A stretch of DNA of 64,000 nt, taken from NCBI GenBank assembly GCA_021209875.1, contig JAGYVD010000005.1, forward strand, positions 3,882,001-3,946,000, given 5' to 3'. This stretch comes from Rosellinia necatrix (lineage: Eukaryota > Ascomycota > Sordariomycetes > Xylariales > Xylariaceae). The notes under the pieces are model-generated. The model saw only the letters and a program-made list of their open reading frames with translations, had not been told where the DNA came from and did no database searches. Positions 46,765 to 57,932 of the stretch are shown here, piece after piece (the stretch's first letter is position 1; every line of letters starts with the position of its first letter). The translations under genes and the position numbers were made by a program.

Positions 46765-48023
46765 ACCAAGGTATCGGGTTCGTCCTACGGTATCCCGGCA
46801 TCCTGGTATCCCGGCATCCCTGGACCGGAACTCCCCCTGCTGCAAAATGTATTGCTGGAGACCAAAGATGAATGGGATTTACAGTTGGGTCGCTGGGTTG
46901 GGAATGGAGGGGCACAGATCATGTTGGAACGTCACTTGGCTGAATGGCTTGATAAACTAATTCTCCACGGGCGTTCAGTAATTTCACTACGGCTACAATA
47001 ATATTGTTAGTCTAGACAATTGACTCTGAAAAGTTAGGTAGCATCGTGCTGACCTTTGGCCTTGTGCAAGCTATCGTATCGTAGCCCCAAAAGTAGATGT
47101 GTGCGATTTTAACGCAAATAGCGAGGCCTTGGTTACATAAACTGGGACTCTTAACTGTGGGAGGATTCAGGGGCCCCCGGAAGAGGCACAGATGTTGCGG
47201 TTGTGTGGAAAAGCACTTCATATGTCTTATACTATATCTGGAGTATTGATTTCGTGTATATACACACGATATAATGGCGTGAATGTCATTGATACTGGCA
47301 TGCAAACTGTAGTTATTTTGTTTTATAGATAACATAATTCTAGCTTAACTATTCTATTAGTTCTCCTTGTGGTAAAGGATACCTACCACCTACTGGTAGA
47401 TTTCGATTCTAGTTTAATCTTGGTTAGTGTTCTTTTTTATTTATTTATTTATTTATTTATGGTAACTAATTGTAGCTGTATACCCGTAATTATGTCTCTG
47501 TGCACGATATATTCTCGTCACAAGACGTGAATTCAATGACGCATACCTTGGTATCATGTCGAACATGTCGAAATCTTGTGTAGCACGACAAGTGAATGTT
47601 TCCCCTAGTGGTCTCCAGCGTGCAAGTTCGTCATTAAACCCACGCATGTTCTATCCCATGTGAATTCCTTACGGCAGGTAGTACAACAGTGCCTTCCACC
47701 TGTGTTCCTTCCACTTCTCCTAGTGTCCCAGCTTCCCTAGCTCCAGCCTAAACAGCGCAACTGCACTTAACTGCGCCGATTCTCAGCACCCGCCAATGAC
47801 ACACACCCAGTACCACGTCACAATAAAATCACCCGGTGACAACCAACAATCGAATTTGTTGTTGGCTTAATAGCTCTCTGGACGACCTCCTTTGGGACAC
47901 GATTCCTACTCTGCCACGTTTCTCTGTGTGTGCGAAGATCATTGCTATCTCAGTAGCATCCGCCTACATCACGAGGCAGTACTTCTAATCCCAGATTATC
48001 GGTTCTCGCTTGTCGACAGCAGG
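46765..48023. other. Gene-free stretch after ies2
   Basis: A TTTA microsatellite lies at 47435-47460. A short tandem GGTATCCCGGCATCC-like repeat follows the ies2 stop (46789-46820). No exon before 48024. Confidence 0.5.
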
Positions 48024-48960
48024 ATGACGAAGAAGAACAAGAGAAGAATAGCTCTCACCGAGAGAGAATATTTCGAATGGGAAAGAGAGAAACGCGCTGC
48101 TCGCCACGAGCGTCGCACATCTTGGCGAACAGGCGCCACCGAACAGGAGAAAACTGCAGCCTTACAACTTGCCGTCGATCAACTCGGTGGCAAGAGAAAA
48201 TACTCCTGGCTCCAACAGGTATGTACATCTTTCACGGCTGTTAGCTATTTCCAACCTCTTTCCCCCAACAGCCGCCGCATCGCACCTTACTTTATTGTCT
48301 ATCCATCTTTGTCCCCGTGTCAACACAACGCATCCCATTGTTAGTCCAGAAACTGACCATATTTTCAAGAAGCCAGAGACTGTGGCCCAAACTCTCGGCC
48401 AGGAGCGCGCTACAGAGCTTGGTATCCGTAGTGGTAAGCTCGCTGAGGAGCTCAAGATCGGCGAGCACAAAGGGATCGGCGGCCCGCGACACCTCGTGGT
48501 CAACTGGAAAGACCTCCGCAGCGCGGGGATCGACATGTCGGAGCAGGAATTCGAGGAGCAACTCCGCGAGTCGGGCACCCCCGAGGACGAAATCAAAGCC
48601 GCCATGGGAATTCGGTCCGAGGACGCAGGCCGCCAGGGTCTGAATCTCGAAAAAACCGGTTCGCCAAAAGGCCGCACGCCTTTACCCACCATTTCCATGG
48701 CACGAAGCGGATGGAAGAGAAAATATACGGGAGACAAGGGCAGAGAGGGTGTTGCGCACCACGCGAAGGAGCGGAAGGGCAGAGGAAGCGCGTCTACGCT
48801 TCCCACGGTGCTTGTGACTCCCCCGAAAAGGCTCGCACCCGAGGCCCCCGGCTACTCTTTCACAGACACGATCTTGAAGACCGAAGACAGTGATGCGACG
48901 CTACTCTCAACACTTGCTCCGTGCCCGGAGAAGAGTAAGCTGGAAAAGCCGTCACAATGA
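48024..48960 (+). CDS. conserved-looking basic protein of unknown function
   Basis: Two exons (48024-48218, 48370-48960) give 261 residues. The donor is CAACAG|gtatgt. Of the AG sites tried, only ttttcaag|AAG at 48370 joins the two open frames, and it has a CTGAC branch-like site about 15 bases upstream. Exon 1 encodes a charged helix (MTKKNKRRIALTEREYFEWE) and RTSWRTGATEQEKTAALQLAVDQLGGKRKYSW. Exon 2 encodes KPETVAQTLGQERATELGI, HLVVNWKDLRSAGIDMSEQEFEEQL and a Lys/Pro-rich tail. No domain recognised and no membrane segment; a nuclear protein is likely from the basic N-terminus. Confidence 0.65.
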
Positions 48961-49690
48961 ACTCCTACCTTTTTGTTCGCATACGCCCACAATCCACTTT
49001 CCAAACCGCAGTGCACCTCTCCTGTCTCCTTTTGACACGTGGATGTCGCTTTGACCACGACCAGGAAAGAATTGGCTGTTTTGCAAACCTTCGGATTGGT
49101 TGGGGTCCTTTTTCCTTTTCTTTTTCCTACCCTCACTGCATTGTGAGGAATTCTGCGCCTTAGAGTAGGAGCAAGGGACAAAACGTTGGGAGTTGAATTC
49201 CACGAAGACGAGGTTCGATTCGTTGATATCGTCGACTTTTCCGTGATCGGTTGCATGGCGGGCGAGATATGGTTGCTGCTTTGAGCTTCAAGCAATATAA
49301 AACCGGAACATGTCAAGGTTTGGGTTGATAGAAAAACGAAGATATCCCCAACGCTACCTACCTTAGATGTAATAATAGTAAATAAGGGAAATGGAACCCA
49401 ATCTCGTCCAAAACAGAAGAAGAGAATCGCATCCGATAAGAGGTGAAGCCTAATGATAAACCCTTGGATTGTATGTGGCATAAGTAGCAGGTGAAGTTTC
49501 CAATCTAACTGCTAGGTATAAATTGTGTTGCCACCATAAGCGAAAAATGTAAAATGTAGCGATCGCGAGCAATGGCCGTATGGGGTTGCTCGTCACGTGT
49601 AAATCGACTCGTGAAGTAGTGATATGATCTCTAGTTCCATATCTTCCCAGCTTAACACATGCATTATACATCAGCCTTTCCTGAGTCCTT
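48961..49690. other. Gene-free stretch
   Basis: Likely 3' UTR of the preceding gene, then nothing supported up to the LTR. Confidence 0.5.
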
Positions 49691-49853
49691 TGTCACGGAA
49701 CCAAGCCCGGCCTGCGGGCCTCTACCGGGCACGAACCCAAAAGACTGCGTATATGTGCTAGAATAGCTGGCGACTTGCCTGATGGAAGGAACTTCCCTCC
49801 TTGTGCAATAACATAGGCCATTTCTGTAACTACCAGCAGTGTAAACTGTGACA
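49691..49853. mobile_element. solo LTR, family B
   Basis: A 163 bp unit begins TGTCACGGAACC and ends AAACTGTGACA; the outer six bases form a perfect inverted repeat (TGTCAC/GTGACA). TCCTT occurs directly on both sides (49686-49690 and 49854-49858). Its sequence is unrelated to family A. The TGTCACGG start is common in fungal Ty1/Ty3-type LTRs. Orientation cannot be decided from one copy. Confidence 0.78.
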
Positions 49854-49858
49854 TCCTT

Positions 49859-51927
49859 ATTCTACCGAGGCTATGATAGACAGATATTCTATTGCACTTT
49901 CTCAAGCCAGTGATAGCACTGCGCATTAAATTGGAAAGCGCCACTGCCGCGGCTTTGTGGTGACGTTTATATAGGCCGAAACTGTACGTTGTGGCAAAAA
50001 AAAAAACTAAAAAACTCCAACTTTGGGTTTAAATCGAATTCTCCGAAGGTAAGTAGGTTATCGATCCTGTGCCTACAACACATTTCCTAGCACTTGCTCC
50101 GTTGTGTTGGAGATCTAGATCGTTATATGTCACTCTATTCGCTTCCCTCTTCCTGCCAATTAGGTGGGACGCAAAGTGAATAAACAGATCCGCTCTGGTT
50201 GGATAGATGGGGTGGTCAAGGGCGGCCCATGGGGTGTCCAGTTGGTTCCCGGATCTTCCAAGGCCTAAGTGGGGTCTGGGGTCTATGTATACAGCTAGTT
50301 TAGTACTACCTACAAAGTTCTAGCGTGGGTTGGTTACTGGCAGCGTGATAGACTGCCTTGTTAGGTTTAAAGGGGTTGTAGATCACGGCACTGGATATAT
50401 GTGTTTACTGGCGTATTGGATTGGTGTGTATACGAATCAATGGTTTTATCACTTGAATTACAAGTGTTGTTGCCTACTAGTGAAACGATATTCACCGTAT
50501 ATATCCAATCCTGATGACTACTATGCTCTGCTTGTAAAAGCCCCCATGAGTGTTGTAGATCTAACCAAGTACAATTACATCCTCCATTTTACTTCCCGGA
50601 ATATTTATTCTTTGTTTCTCTTATATTAACTTGTCGCATCTTTATTCATCAACATGAGCCATCGAGATCTACTGAAGGGACTGTAATATTTATGCACATA
50701 GAGCCGGCTGAACAAGCGTGGTCATCATGAATCACATTCCTTCTGCCGTGACCCGACCCACATGTAGCTCTTGTATGCACGTGATATGGGCCTACAAAAG
50801 ACTACAACTTGGGTGTAGGTGCCCCTGACTTAGCAGAGGATAGATCCATAGTTAAATGCCTTCATTCGTCGTAATAGACCCGGGTGCGACGGAATACTCT
50901 AGATGTATTCATGAATGAAATGATGGTTCAGGAGATAGACTGTAATCAAGCTCAGAAAACAAAAACTAAACCAAAGCCGTAATCTAGAGTACAACCAAGG
51001 TAGCTGATGCTGTCTATATCCCCTAGGTGGAAGGCACCTTTCCCGCAGACTACCTAAGGGCATGTGATTGTGTACTCGTTCTAAGTATAAGGTATGGGTG
51101 AGACGTGGTCACTGAGCTTCAAGGATAATCTCTTGTTATTACAGTAACATATGGTGTTCAGACAGCTACCTCGGCATAATTTTGTTCGCCTTTAATTTGA
51201 GGTCATGAATATCTTTTTGGCCATGAAAATTATAAAGACAGTTGAATATAGACCGAGGGACGCATTTTCTAGTCACCGCATTGCTACGACAAAGCTTTTC
51301 TGTTTTAATTGTCGTATAAGGCATTACTTCGTATCCAGTACATCTCCGGAAACCAGTTGTAGGTGTTTGAGGTAATTATCTTGTTGTATTTATGAACAGG
51401 ACGGCATGCAGAGTACTATCGCGTTTATTAATGAGCAGAAATATATTGACAATAAGTAAATCTCATTAACAGGCGCCACGTACCGAGCATCCAAGGAGTG
51501 ATACTGGGCTCTTTCCGTCATTGCGTCCATAGCAACTAGGCCAGCTATAACTGGAGGGGATGTTACCTCTAGGGGAAGGCACGCCGTTTGACCTGTGAAA
51601 GCGTCTCCTAGGGAGCTTTCCTAGGGCAAACAAACCCAGGTTATAGCGGGGTAACATAGCTCTAAAGGGTATTCCGTGTATCCTCAGCCGCCCAAAGTGC
51701 CATTGCTGGGGATATGTAGTCTCGTCAGTATGTGGTTTCTCCCAACTACCTACCAAGGCTACTAAATCTTTCATCTACTTTCAGTATCCTTAACACCTTT
51801 CACCCTCCATGCAGAGTTTTCTCTTGCCATCACCCGTTACCCCTACCGGCTTTTGGCGAGTGTATTCTGCACCCTCCCTTTTTTATTGAGCACCCGTTTA
51901 TTTTTAACTCTCGCTTGGTTGTTAGGT
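49859..51927. other. Gene-free, AT-rich stretch with a small inverted-repeat unit
   Basis: No exon supported. 51561-51656 is bounded by TGTTACC and GGTAACA (see findings). The last bases before 51928 read ttgttag, a possible 3' splice site, so a 5' UTR intron for the next gene is possible. Confidence 0.45.
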
Positions 51928-53487
51928 ATGGCCAACAACAAAGGAATCAATCGGGGGTTTGATAATGACCCTTTTGACCAATCCCTTCTGGACCCGCGCC
52001 TCCGCTTGAACGTTGAAATGGCGTTCCAAGGCAAAGCCCAAGGCCAGCCTTCACCTCAAGGCTCAGTTCCACGCCCACCTTCAGCCTCCACTCGAGGCTT
52101 TGTCCCTTCTCCTACTTCCCAGAAACTGCCCCGGAACGAACACTATGGCTTTGACGGGGACCAGATCAAGGATGAAGATATGATACTTCCCCAATCCCCT
52201 TACAAATCGCTGGATTTTATCTTGGATTCTCTAAACGCGCGGGCCGAGGGCGAACGTCTCTGGATTATAGGATTACAAGCAGGCATCGGACTCGGCATTT
52301 CCGGCGCGAGAGAAGCTGTGCTGAACGAGATGGAGAACGAAAACACCGTGTTTGGTCAACGGGTTCGGTTGAACCATACCAGCCCCGACCCCCATCAACT
52401 GCGAATGATGCTTGGCGAGGCTTGCCGGAAAGGCTTCGACCTACGTGTGGCATATCGAGTCGCGAACCATTTCATCGCACACTGCCGCCAAATCGTTCAT
52501 ACGGTTGTCGACAACGGTTACACCTCGTGCCTGCCGGGGACTGGAAACCATATCACCGGCACTGCTGTGTTCTTCTCCGAGGAAGACACAGCTCGCTGCC
52601 ACGAGAATTGTCGCAAGTTCAATGAAATGGTTGAACAAGCTGGTATCGACCTACCATTCGCCACGGGCAACAACCCCGGTGCTGGACTACAGGCGCCAAT
52701 TATGGGATCGTTTATGGGAGATGGTGCGAGCATCGGCGGCGTTGACATGACTCGGCTTGATGGAGCCAGTGCCCTGATTGCCAACAACATCATGAATCAG
52801 TCTAGCGGCGGCACAAACAACACTGGAAATCCCCATGGACAATACGTAACTGGCGGGCTTGGTCTTATCTCGGGCACACCCAACCTCGCTAGAGGTGTGC
52901 ACCCATCTGGCCACCGGACCAGCCACGTTAAACATCACAGGGTAACGCACAAGCGACGTCCTAGAAGACACTGAGAGGCTGATTTGACTGACTGGCCTTG
53001 TTACTAGACTCGGCACGAGAATATCGACCGAAATGAAGAGATGCCTGGCAGCAGACCCAAGGTAGAATCCAGGGCCTAGAACGCCATGGAACGGGACCCG
53101 AGGGCGGTAAATCGAGTTGCAAATAATCGTATTGCTAAGAGAACTTCCCGCAACGCCCGCCCCTACGCGGTGGACAGTAGGGGCGGTGGCCAAGGCCCCA
53201 TTCATAGCCCTAATACACTTTCTCGTCTTCGCCCTCGTCCCCGCCCCTCGACGGACGTTAGGGGTAACATCCAAGGCCCCGTTAGTAGCCCCAGCGCATT
53301 TTCTCGTCCTCGTTCTTTCACAAACGTTCGGGATGACGGCCAGGTTCCTATTCATAACGCCGGTACATTTTCTCGGCCCCGTCCTTCCTTGATTGAGTCG
53401 ACCAGTGGCCGCGCAATGGTTGGAACGAGTCGATGGACTGACCAGGAGAATTTGGAGGAGGGAGGCCAAGCTCGTGATTGCCTCTAA
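51928..53487 (+). CDS. unknown protein with a repeat-bearing C-terminal exon
   Basis: Exon 1 runs 51928-52941 (338 residues): a Pro/Ser-rich N-terminus, a central domain with LDFILDSLNARAEGERLWIIGLQAGIGLGI, a Cys/His-containing stretch (HFIAHCRQIVHTVV, CHENCRKFNEMV) and a Gly/Asn-rich end. If read on, the frame meets TGA at 52972, but AGG|gtaacg at 52942 is a good donor. Two acceptors keep the same frame. ttactag|ACT (53008) has a CTGAC branch site and gives a 23-residue tail ending at TAG 53077-53079. cctag|AAC (53080) uses that TAG as its AG and adds 135 residues ending at 53487. The longer tail has three imperfect repeats (about 27, 23 and 24 residues; consensus R-G-x-x-QGPIHSPxTFSRPRP). 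No family recognised. Confidence 0.55.
53178..53398 (+). repeat. three imperfect 70-80 bp tandem units
   Basis: Units begin near 53179, 53260 and 53329 with AGGGGCGGTGGCCAAGG-like heads and end with TTTTCTCGTCCTCG-like tails. Length differences are multiples of three, which fits coding constraint. Confidence 0.7.
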
Positions 53488-56309
53488 CGCGCGGGGATGC
53501 ACTGGGGGAGATGAAGATTCTGATATTACGCAGGCCACCTGTACTATCGCAGGACAAGCTTCCTTGTCCTTGAGATTCCTGTTTCGGGACAGTGTTTTTG
53601 ATTATGGAGGGTTTAGTGATAGCCTACTTCCATGATTTGATCGCAGGCAGTGAGACTGTCTAGCTGGACTCTCGATAGCAGATGAGCCTGGATGATGATT
53701 GCTAACTCTAAGATGCACCGACAACTGGATGTTCAAGAGAATTGCCAATTCTACAGCTCGGACCAAATCCTAGATAGGTTGAGAAGAGAAAGAAACAGAA
53801 AAAAAAAAGAGATATCTCAACACATTTTACGTGTTATTAAATTGTAGGAGCGTTGTGATGAGGCGGAAAAACGTATTGATGCTCGGCGTTGCTTTGAACG
53901 TTGTCCGTTGGATGACATCAACCGCCTGGTCTTCACGTGTCGATAGGGCAGCAACTCATTATTTCCGGTCTATCTCCAATCGCCTAACTAGAGCTGGGTA
54001 GGCGCATTGCGATATGGTACACTAGGTGCATACAGAAGTGACTTCCCTACCTATGTGCCTACCTTAGGTACCTACCTAGTGTATGTATGTAGTGTAGGTA
54101 ATTCCTGCCCCCATCATTCACCCATCATCTGCCCCATCACGATCTGGCTGAGACCAAGTACCTCCGCGTCTTGGCAAGCCAGGTCACCATTACATAGTAC
54201 CATCGAGTTGTGTTGGCTGGAATTCGGGTGTGCGGCAAGCGGGATCCACGCGACTGTCATTCGACCCAACTCGGCCATTTAAATCATCGAGCCTGACCTG
54301 ACCGAGGTAGGTATGCAGCTATTCAATCATGCGAGAGCGGCAACAGAGTTTACCTGTGCACCTTACCTAGTAGCTGCCCAGCCATAAACTCCATCTGATG
54401 CGAGGGCAGTCGCCGATCACTGGTGATCGAGCCATCGTCAATCACCACAGCCATCATCAATCACCACACACGCCTATCTACCTAGGTACCTAGGAGGTAT
54501 CCAGCCATTAGGTATCAATAACCACAGTCATCAGCACCACAGCCACAACCACAACCACAACCATCAACATCCGACAACTCGGGTGAATATAGTGTAACCT
54601 TCGCAAGGTATGCACATGCACTTCCATCATTCGAGGCCCTGAATCAAACCTGCCCACGGCGAGGGCGGATGCCCTTATATTATAGCACATTTGCTGCCTT
54701 GGCCGGGATCCTGGTTCGGACCCCGACCTCCCAATCCTTGCCCCTCTTTAGCGACGAACGCTACTTTACACCACACTGCACTACACTACACTACACTACT
54801 AGGCTTCCTGGTACCATTCCATCGTGTGATGTAGCCAGCCGCCGAGCCAGTGACAAATCCCATCGCATCGCTGGTTCATGTCGTATCTTCCCTTCCTCAT
54901 CGCCGTCGCGAGGGGTGCCAAACAAAACGCAAACGTGCAAGGGACCATGACCTAATCAGCCTCATCTGTGGAAAGGGTAGTTATCTTCCCTTGTGGTGGT
55001 CCGCCTGCCTGTGCGGGCCTGCTGCATCGTGCAAAGTGTTCGGTGCGGCTGTGTCTTTGAACTGGGCAATTCAATGGGCAATGAGTTCTCAATAACTACA
55101 TACTTACTTACCTACACTCCCAAACCCAATCTCGATTCCCCGCACTATCTGACCAGCGCTTTACCTAGGTAGTTAGTTGTTACCAGTGCCTTACCAGTGC
55201 CTTACCAGTGCCTTACCAGTGCCTTACCAGCGCCTCACCAGTGATTACCTACAGGGTGAGAGGCAGATCCACACCGCATCGCACTGACAAGAAAACCTTG
55301 ACAGTGGCCGGCATAGTTCAGTTACAGTTGACACACGCCACAAATTATACTTATTGCTGTGTCGTCTATCTTGTTACCAGTGCTAGGGATCTGACAAGGA
55401 AGCGAAAACTCTTCGCCCCGGAATGACCACCTAACCCGTGCTTGGTCATACCTGGTCGGACTTTGTCTCACTTCCGAGGGATTGGCCTCTGGCGCCACAA
55501 ATGCCGGTGCTGCGTTTGTTGTGCCCTGGTGTTCCTTGCCTGTGTTCTACACTACATCACTACATACGGCCACTCTTTGCTACGCCTACCTACCCACTTA
55601 GGTAGGCTGTCATCTTCAAGGTGCGTAGGTCTCTTCGCCGATTCCGCCGATTCGTATCCTTCAACCGGCCCAGCATCTTCTCAGGCTTTCCTCATCCGCC
55701 CTCTCTCTTTCTCCGCTCTGGTCCGCCGTTCGAGACTTTGTCTTGCCCACAAAACGGACAAACCCCATTCATCCCTCCACTCCTACCCATACCCGTCCCC
55801 AACCCGGCCAAGCCTCAAGGGTCCATCCGCCCAATTCGCATGGTGTTTGTAATGAAGAAATGCAGATTTGGGTTTGTCCGGCTTGGCACCCCCAGCCGTT
55901 GATCATTTCGTCAAGTCAGGCTTGTTATGCAGTGCGATGGGGGGCCGAGAATCGAACGACTCGCAAAGGTCAAGTAGTGTAACTACATCGCTGTGAGACC
56001 CGTTTCTGCCTTTCCCAGCCCTCTCTCCCCTTTCCTACAATACGGATCCCGTATGGAGAGGAGTGGCGTCCCCCCTTCCCCGATAGCGATCTATGCAAGG
56101 CTCGTGTGCCCTTATTTCATTTCTCGGTAATACCGTACTATGTACACGCTACCGCGCTTCCGATTTGTCAACCCTCACCCATCTGATCTCGTGAAGCAGC
56201 ACAAACCCCGATTCATGTCACACCCGCCCTCGACCCTAGTGATAGACACTACCCATCTGGTTTCCTGACTGCCCGTCCCGCATTGAGCTAACAAGGCACC
56301 CTAGTTAGA
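53488..56309. other. Gene-free, repeat-rich stretch
   Basis: No exon supported. It holds CCTAGGTACC-type motifs (54056-54080, 54480-54492, 55163-55172), a CAACCA tract (about 54540-54566), a CACTA tract (54775-54800) and an 11-bp minisatellite (55180-55245). CT-rich sequence before 56310 may be the leader of the next gene. Confidence 0.5.
55180..55245 (+). repeat. 11-bp minisatellite
   Basis: Four exact copies of TTACCAGTGCC are followed by one copy with T-to-C at position 8 and a final diverged copy (TCACCAGTGAT). Confidence 0.92.
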
Positions 56310-57932
56310 ATGGAACCACCAAAGCCGGTAAATGGCGCGCCCATTCCCGCCACCGCCAGTCAGAGGTCTTCCCCGCACCCCACACCTAAGGATGCTCATG
56401 TTGGCCAAGCTATAACAGGCCAGCAAGCTGCTGTTTGTTGGCGACCCCGAGCTAACGACACCACTACCGCCCGGACGCCACAAGCCACCTCGTCTGGGGT
56501 TCACTCGTCGACAACACAAACGATGCTATTTTCCGACCTTTACAAGTCAACTAAATTGCCTCTCGGGCGCTTGCGACAACACGCGCAACAGCCGGTGCTC
56601 GTGTCCCCAGACTACGATCCGGATCTCGTGAGTAAGGATAAAGCGAAATCCAAAGAAGCAGTCCAACGCCTTTTAGACGAAAAGGTACGCAATGATTGGG
56701 TGTTCAATTGGCCGCCGGCGTCTGGTGTGGCGGACGTACGGACACCAAGTTCAAAAGATTCTGTCGCACACGTAGACGCCATTGAACAAAAAGAAACCGT
56801 TGAACGGGAAGAAGCTGTTGCCCAGAAAGAGGTTGTTAGACAGGAGGAAGCCGTTGAACAAGCACAGGCATTACCACCACAACACCAAACTACCAATGGC
56901 GAAATTCAGAGAACAGATGAATCTGCCCTTGATGTTCACGAGGATGGTTATCACTGCGATGATGACGATGATGACGATGCTGCCTCCATATATAGCACGG
57001 TATCGGAAGACCCCGTCCACTACTGTCCTCGGGCTGAGTGGCTGTCCGACTTATCAGACGAGGACGACGAGCCGGCCTCGCCTTTAGCGTATCGCTTCGA
57101 AACCCCGGATGCCGTCGGCCCAACTGTCAAAGCGACGGAATTGGCTCGTAGCGCGAAACGAAGAAGAGCCGCACGTGCCGAGATGGAATGGAACTCTGGG
57201 CTGGCCTGTTTTAGTGCCCGAAGAGATGCTTGGACTGGTGCGAAGGTAGTCCGTGTTCGACCCAAGCCGGTGGAATCGTCCCCAACCTCCCCCACGGCCA
57301 AACGGATATCCTTTTGGCGGCTTTCAAGCTCACCATTGCCATCGTCGCCAACCGATTCGCTCGTGGGGTCTGCACCCGGCACCGCACCCCTCAGTCCCAG
57401 CGGAACCCGTACCTCGGGTGATGCTACCACTCTATCCTCTGTGCACACCGAAGCCAAAGAGGTCGAGGTTAGAGAAGATGCCTCTCAATACCCGGTCCAG
57501 ACCCTATTACCTATCCCCGCACCATTAATCCCAAGCGCGAACCCGATGCGCGGCTCCATCACCCCATCAGCCTACACTAGTATCTATGACAAGATCATAG
57601 TCCATATGTTGACTCCCGCGTGCCCGATCAACCTTGCCGACATGCTGCGCGCTTGTGTGGTCGGATGGAAGCGGGATGGGGAATGGCCGCCGCGTCCGAT
57701 GGAAGCGGCGCCGATCCCGACGATCCCTAGGAAACGGAAAGACAGCAGTGCGGAGAAGAGGCCAAGCATCGGAAGGCGGCTGAGTTTTAACCTCCTTGGA
57801 AGAAGACCAAGTGCCGGTAGCGACCCAAATACGGGTGCGACGAGTCCGACGACCAAACAGGACGACACGGGTGCGGCCAAAGGCGTCAAGAGAAGCCTGC
57901 AGAGGGTCCTGGGGATCGGACAAGATAATTAG
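56310..57932 (+). CDS. Gag1-like clamp-domain (DUF4050) protein
   Basis: A single exon of 540 residues. Conserved blocks typical of this fungal family are RRAARAEMEWNSGLACFSARRDAWTGA (about 286-311) and SIYDKIIVHMLTPACPINLADMLRACVVGWKRDGEWPP (about 425-463). Between and before them are Ser/Pro-rich disordered parts, a Glu/Gln/Val repeat (159-187, EAV units) and an Asp run (217-223). No membrane segment. Pfam names the family after fission-yeast Gag1; the molecular role in filamentous fungi is unclear. The family call rests on my memory of its blocks. Confidence 0.72.
   Translation: MEPPKPVNGAPIPATASQRSSPHPTPKDAHVGQAITGQQAAVCWRPRANDTTTARTPQATSSGVHSSTTQTMLFSDLYKSTKLPLGRLRQHAQQPVLVSPDYDPDLVSKDKAKSKEAVQRLLDEKVRNDWVFNWPPASGVADVRTPSSKDSVAHVDAIEQKETVEREEAVAQKEVVRQEEAVEQAQALPPQHQTTNGEIQRTDESALDVHEDGYHCDDDDDDDAASIYSTVSEDPVHYCPRAEWLSDLSDEDDEPASPLAYRFETPDAVGPTVKATELARSAKRRRAARAEMEWNSGLACFSARRDAWTGAKVVRVRPKPVESSPTSPTAKRISFWRLSSSPLPSSPTDSLVGSAPGTAPLSPSGTRTSGDATTLSSVHTEAKEVEVREDASQYPVQTLLPIPAPLIPSANPMRGSITPSAYTSIYDKIIVHMLTPACPINLADMLRACVVGWKRDGEWPPRPMEAAPIPTIPRKRKDSSAEKRPSIGRRLSFNLLGRRPSAGSDPNTGATSPTTKQDDTGAAKGVKRSLQRVLGIGQDN

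Noticed and set aside
52687..53538. 283-codon frame antisense to the unknown gene at 51928-53487
   Set aside because: It overlaps the plus-strand exons; its repeats are the mirror of the plus-strand units, and the plus strand has splice signals.
55935..55990. Possible tRNA with a GTTCGATTC T-loop on the minus strand
   Set aside because: The T stem does not pair and no acceptor partner is present.
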